Shown: piece after piece, positions 61,804-64,000 of the stretch
Layout of the letters: each line of letters starts with the position of its first letter
How positions within the stretch are numbered: position 1 is the stretch's first letter
NCBI GenBank assembly: GCA_965220185.1
Contig: OZ244807.1
Location: 2,852,001-2,916,000, forward strand
DNA length: 64,000 bases
DNA from: Azotimanducus sp965220185
GTDB taxonomy: Bacteria > Pseudomonadota > Gammaproteobacteria > Pseudomonadales > Azotimanducaceae
Direction: 5' to 3'
Notes under the pieces: generated by a model
What the model was told of the DNA's origin: nothing
The model's database searches: none
What the model saw: the letters and a program-made list of their open reading frames with translations, nothing else
Program-made: the position numbers and the translations under genes

Positions 61804-61971
61804 ATGGCAGATCGCAAGCAGAATAAGATTAAGCTGGTTTCCTCGGCTGGCACGGGTCACTACTACGTGACTACCAAGAATCCCCGCTCGCAAGGCGGCA
61901 AGCTTGAGCTCAAGAAGTACGACCCGGTTGTGCGGCAGCACGTCGTCTACAAGGAAGCCAAGATCAAGTAA
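61804..61971 (+). CDS. rpmG: 50S ribosomal protein L33
   Basis: 55 aa from ATG at 61804: MADRKQNKIKLVSSAGTGHY, then YVTTKNPRS, KLELKKYDPVVRQHVVYKEA and a Lys-rich end. It is the zinc-free L33 type (no cysteines). 14 bp after rpmB and 9 bp before mutM. Confidence 0.98.
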   Translation: MADRKQNKIKLVSSAGTGHYYVTTKNPRSQGGKLELKKYDPVVRQHVVYKEAKIK

Positions 61972-61980
61972 GGGCTTGGC

Positions 61981-62787
61981 ATGCCCGAATTGCCGGAGGT
62001 CGAGACCGTCCGGCGTGCCTTGAGCGCGCCGCTTGAAGGCAAGCGGCTGACTGACTGGACGGTTCGCGATGCGCGACTTCGCTGGCCTGTCGTCCTGCCA
62101 GATGCCTTGCGCAGCAGCAAGCTCTCATCGCTTGATCGAACAGCCAAATACCTGGTGTTTCGTTTCGATGGCTCGGCGTTTCTCATCGCGCATCTCGGCA
62201 TGTCGGGCAGCTTTCGACTGCTCGAACATCCGCCGCCAAGCGCAAGGCACGACCATTTCGACCTGATCTTTGAAGATTTGACGCTGCGCTACAACGACCC
62301 GCGACGCTTCGGCAGCTTGCACTACCACAGGGGATGCCTCAAATCCCACTTTCTACTTGAGCGGCTCGGCATCGATGCAATTGAAGACGCGCTCGATGGT
62401 GATTATCTTTACGCGCGTTCCCGCGGGCGCAAGGTGACTGTCAAGGACTTCTTGATGAACGGGCAGGTGCTCGCGGGTGTCGGCAATATCTATGCGAGTG
62501 AAGCCCTGTTCGCAGCGGGGATTCGCCCGACAACCAAAGCGGGCAGAGTCTCCAAGGCTCGCTACGCCGTTCTTGCTGACGCGGTCAAACGCACACTCAA
62601 GGACGCCGTCGAGCAGGGCGGCACCACCTTAAGGGACTTCTCTTCAAGCGACGGCAAGCCGGGGTATTTCGCGCAGCGCCTGCAGGTCTATGGACGGGAA
62701 GGCGAGCCTTGCGTGCGATGCGGCACAGGGATTCGCCGCCTTGCGCGGGGGCGGTCAACGTTCTATTGTTGTCAATGTCAGACTTGA
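61981..62787 (+). CDS. mutM: Formamidopyrimidine-DNA glycosylase
   Basis: 268 aa. N-terminal catalytic Pro in PELPEVETVRRAL, IAHLGMSGSFRL with the H2TH region MNGQVLAGVGNIYASEALF (about 160), and a C-terminal zinc finger CVRCGTGI ... CCQCQT. It excises 8-oxoguanine and nicks DNA. In a row with rpmB-rpmG, as in other gammaproteobacteria. Confidence 0.97.
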   Translation: MPELPEVETVRRALSAPLEGKRLTDWTVRDARLRWPVVLPDALRSSKLSSLDRTAKYLVFRFDGSAFLIAHLGMSGSFRLLEHPPPSARHDHFDLIFEDLTLRYNDPRRFGSLHYHRGCLKSHFLLERLGIDAIEDALDGDYLYARSRGRKVTVKDFLMNGQVLAGVGNIYASEALFAAGIRPTTKAGRVSKARYAVLADAVKRTLKDAVEQGGTTLRDFSSSDGKPGYFAQRLQVYGREGEPCVRCGTGIRRLARGRSTFYCCQCQT

Positions 62788-63005
62788 TGTCCAATCGCAA
62801 ATTGCCTCACCCAACAATGAAAATCAGGTTCGAAGCACAGACCGAGCGTGCAAGCCTGGTTCGCCGGGACGATGAGCGCGCTCACGCCCTCGACCAACTC
62901 CAGAGGCTAGTGGACGAAAGTCTGGCAAGCGGTTCGGCCGAAGCGTTTGATCTTGATGAGTTTCTTGCACGAAAACAGCGGACTTGCGGCAGCGATCAGG
63001 AATAG
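62787..63005 (+). CDS. Small ParD-like protein without an evident toxin
   Basis: 72 aa from ATG at 62787, overlapping the mutM stop (TGATG); an alternative ATG is at 62817. The C-terminal half, LDQLQRLVDESLASGSAEAF then DLDEFLARK, resembles the toxin-binding tail of ParD-type antitoxins. The N-terminal half (MKIRFEAQTERASLVRRDDE) does not show a clear ribbon-helix-helix. The following gene is the convergent moeB, so no ParE partner is present. Possibly an orphan antitoxin. Confidence 0.5.
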   Translation: MSNRKLPHPTMKIRFEAQTERASLVRRDDERAHALDQLQRLVDESLASGSAEAFDLDEFLARKQRTCGSDQE

Positions 63006-63016
63006 CGGGAGTCCAC

Positions 63017-63766
63017 TTAGCTTGAACCACCACACACCACACAGTCCGCTCGTCGCTTGAGCGAGAAGCGGCGGAATTCTCCGCGCAGTCCGTCCACATG
63101 CAGCACAGTGCCTATGAGCGCATCGCCTGCGCCGGTGATGACTTTCATGGCTTCGAGCGCCATCAGACTGCCGATCATGCCGACAAGCGGCGCGGCGACG
63201 CCGTTTTCTGCGCAGTTGAGCGCTTCATCGTCGGCCTCCGGATACAGGCATGAATAGCAGGGGGATGCGCCGTCGCGCGCGTCGAAAACGCTCAATTGCG
63301 CTTCAAAGCGAATCGCCGCGCCTGAGACAAGCGGCGTTCGCGCTTGCACGCACGCACGGTTGACGGCAAAGCGCGTCGCGAAATTGTCTGTGCCGTCAAC
63401 CACCAAATCCACTTGCGAGAGCAGTTCCGGCAACGCCTTGTCATCAAGCGAGACCGGATGCGCCACGACGCGCGTTGGGCTGCCGAGCGCGCCGAGCTTA
63501 AGCGCCCCAGCATTCACTTTGGATGCACCGAGGTCAGCGTCGCCAAAGAGAATTTGCCGCTGCAGGTTCGAGACTTCCACTTCATCCCGGTCCGCCAGAT
63601 GCAGCTCGCCAACACCAGCGGCAGCGAGATAGAGCGCAGCCGGACATCCCAAGCCGCCGAGCCCGGCGATCAGCACGCGCGAAGCAAGCAGCTTTTCCTG
63701 CCCTGCGACGTCCACCTCCGGCAACATGATGTGCCGCGAGAAGCGAAGCAGCGCATCGTCTTTCAC
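63017..63766 (-). CDS. moeB: MoeB/ThiF-family sulfur-carrier adenylyltransferase
   Basis: 249 aa from GTG at 63766, overlapping the prmC stop as GTGA. RFSRHIMLPEVDVAGQEKLL, nucleotide site VLIAGLGGLGCPAALYL (about 33), SNLQRQILF, DLVVDGTDNFATRFAVN (about 125), and zinc cysteines CYSC and CVVC. It activates the C-terminus of MoaD/ThiS-type carriers. The prmC-moeB order is common. Confidence 0.92.
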   Translation of the reverse strand: MKDDALLRFSRHIMLPEVDVAGQEKLLASRVLIAGLGGLGCPAALYLAAAGVGELHLADRDEVEVSNLQRQILFGDADLGASKVNAGALKLGALGSPTRVVAHPVSLDDKALPELLSQVDLVVDGTDNFATRFAVNRACVQARTPLVSGAAIRFEAQLSVFDARDGASPCYSCLYPEADDEALNCAENGVAAPLVGMIGSLMALEAMKVITGAGDALIGTVLHVDGLRGEFRRFSLKRRADCVVCGGSS

Positions 63767-64000
63767 GCGCGCCTGCCCCAGCTCACCCGTTCATGGCCGG
63801 CAAGGTCACGCAGCGTCGTGATGCCCGTATATCCACCCTTGTCCAGCATCTCCCGCACTTCTGCGCCTTGGTCAAAGCCGTGTTCAAGCGCAAGCATGCC
63901 GCCCGAGTTGAGCCTTGGCAAGGCGTTCCCAGCGATTTTTCGTAACGCTTCAAGGCCGCGGATGCCACCATCGAGCGCGCGCCTCGGCTCGAAGGTGAGC
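63763..64000 (-). CDS. prmC: Release-factor glutamine methyltransferase PrmC, C-terminal part
   Basis: Only the last 79 codons are in the window. They read LTFEPRRALDGGIRGLEALR, LPRLNSGGMLALEHGFDQGA and GITTLRDLAGHERVSWGRRA, which is the conserved C-terminus of PrmC/HemK. The enzyme methylates the GGQ glutamine of peptide-release factors. The motif NPPY lies outside the window. The stop overlaps the moeB start. Confidence 0.92.
   Translation of the reverse strand, partial: LTFEPRRALDGGIRGLEALRKIAGNALPRLNSGGMLALEHGFDQGAEVREMLDKGGYTGITTLRDLAGHERVSWGRRA

Overview
The window looks like part of a gammaproteobacterial chromosome. This rests on gene content and order, not on a database search. The housekeeping blocks are typical of that class: coaD-rsmD divergent from ftsY-ftsE-ftsX-rpoH, ampD-aceE-aceF divergent from nadC, hemW-rdgB, rpmB-rpmG-mutM, moeB-prmC and groES-groEL. 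Two perfect CIRCE operators, one upstream of groES and one upstream of rpoH, imply an HrcA repressor encoded elsewhere.

Layout. 1-10.6 kb is accessory DNA: a PIN-like gene, then a 7.84 kb composite transposon (1305-9141) carrying tnpB and a Type ISP-like restriction-modification gene with two long homopolymer tracts, then an AAA ATPase gene. 10.7-13.1 kb is a TonB-dependent receptor. 13.2-18.1 kb holds a PD-(D/E)XK protein, two near-duplicate ATPase genes (one without a usual start codon) and a PIN-like gene with a small partner, all among interspersed repeats. 18.3-20.0 kb has two short-chain dehydrogenases. 20.0-22.5 kb is an apparently dead Type II R-M system: a methylase split by a 305 bp MITE and a frameshifted endonuclease. 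22.6-23.6 kb is vapBC between 47 bp direct repeats. 23.7-25.7 kb is groESL. 25.8-29.0 kb is an island between 35 bp direct repeats with a PIN-like/AbiEii-like operon. 29.0-31.5 kb has an AmpG-like permease, a TVP38 protein and a glutaredoxin. 32.2-33.9 kb is an EcoRV-like R-M pair. 34.1-39.6 kb is aceF, aceE, ampD and nadC, followed by tRNA-Ser(CGA) with an integrase remnant. 40.7-47.8 kb is coaD, rsmD, a tnpB transposon, ftsYEX, rpoH, a DUF423 gene and trmB. 48-51.4 kb is an ATPase/coiled-coil operon split by a third transposon carrying a nucleotidyltransferase-HEPN gene. 51.4-64 kb is conserved core: hemW, rdgB, a dsbD-like gene, an M16 peptidase, an indolepyruvate oxidoreductase, rpmB, rpmG, mutM, moeB and the end of prmC.

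Main result. Three separate loci show a mobile element family not explained by the usual IS200/IS605 description of tnpB. Each unit is bounded by inverted ends with the core GGGAYTTATATACATGA, and each is flanked by a perfect 8 bp direct repeat (CAAAGAAT, CACCAAAA, TTCTTTTT). The ends can be left+right (tnpB alone), left+left (tnpB plus R-M cargo) or right+right (nucleotidyltransferase-HEPN cargo without tnpB). Removing the third unit with one repeat copy restores an open reading frame in the host gene. This fits cut-and-paste transposition by a DDE-type transposase supplied in trans, with tnpB and defence genes as passengers. No such transposase is encoded in the window.
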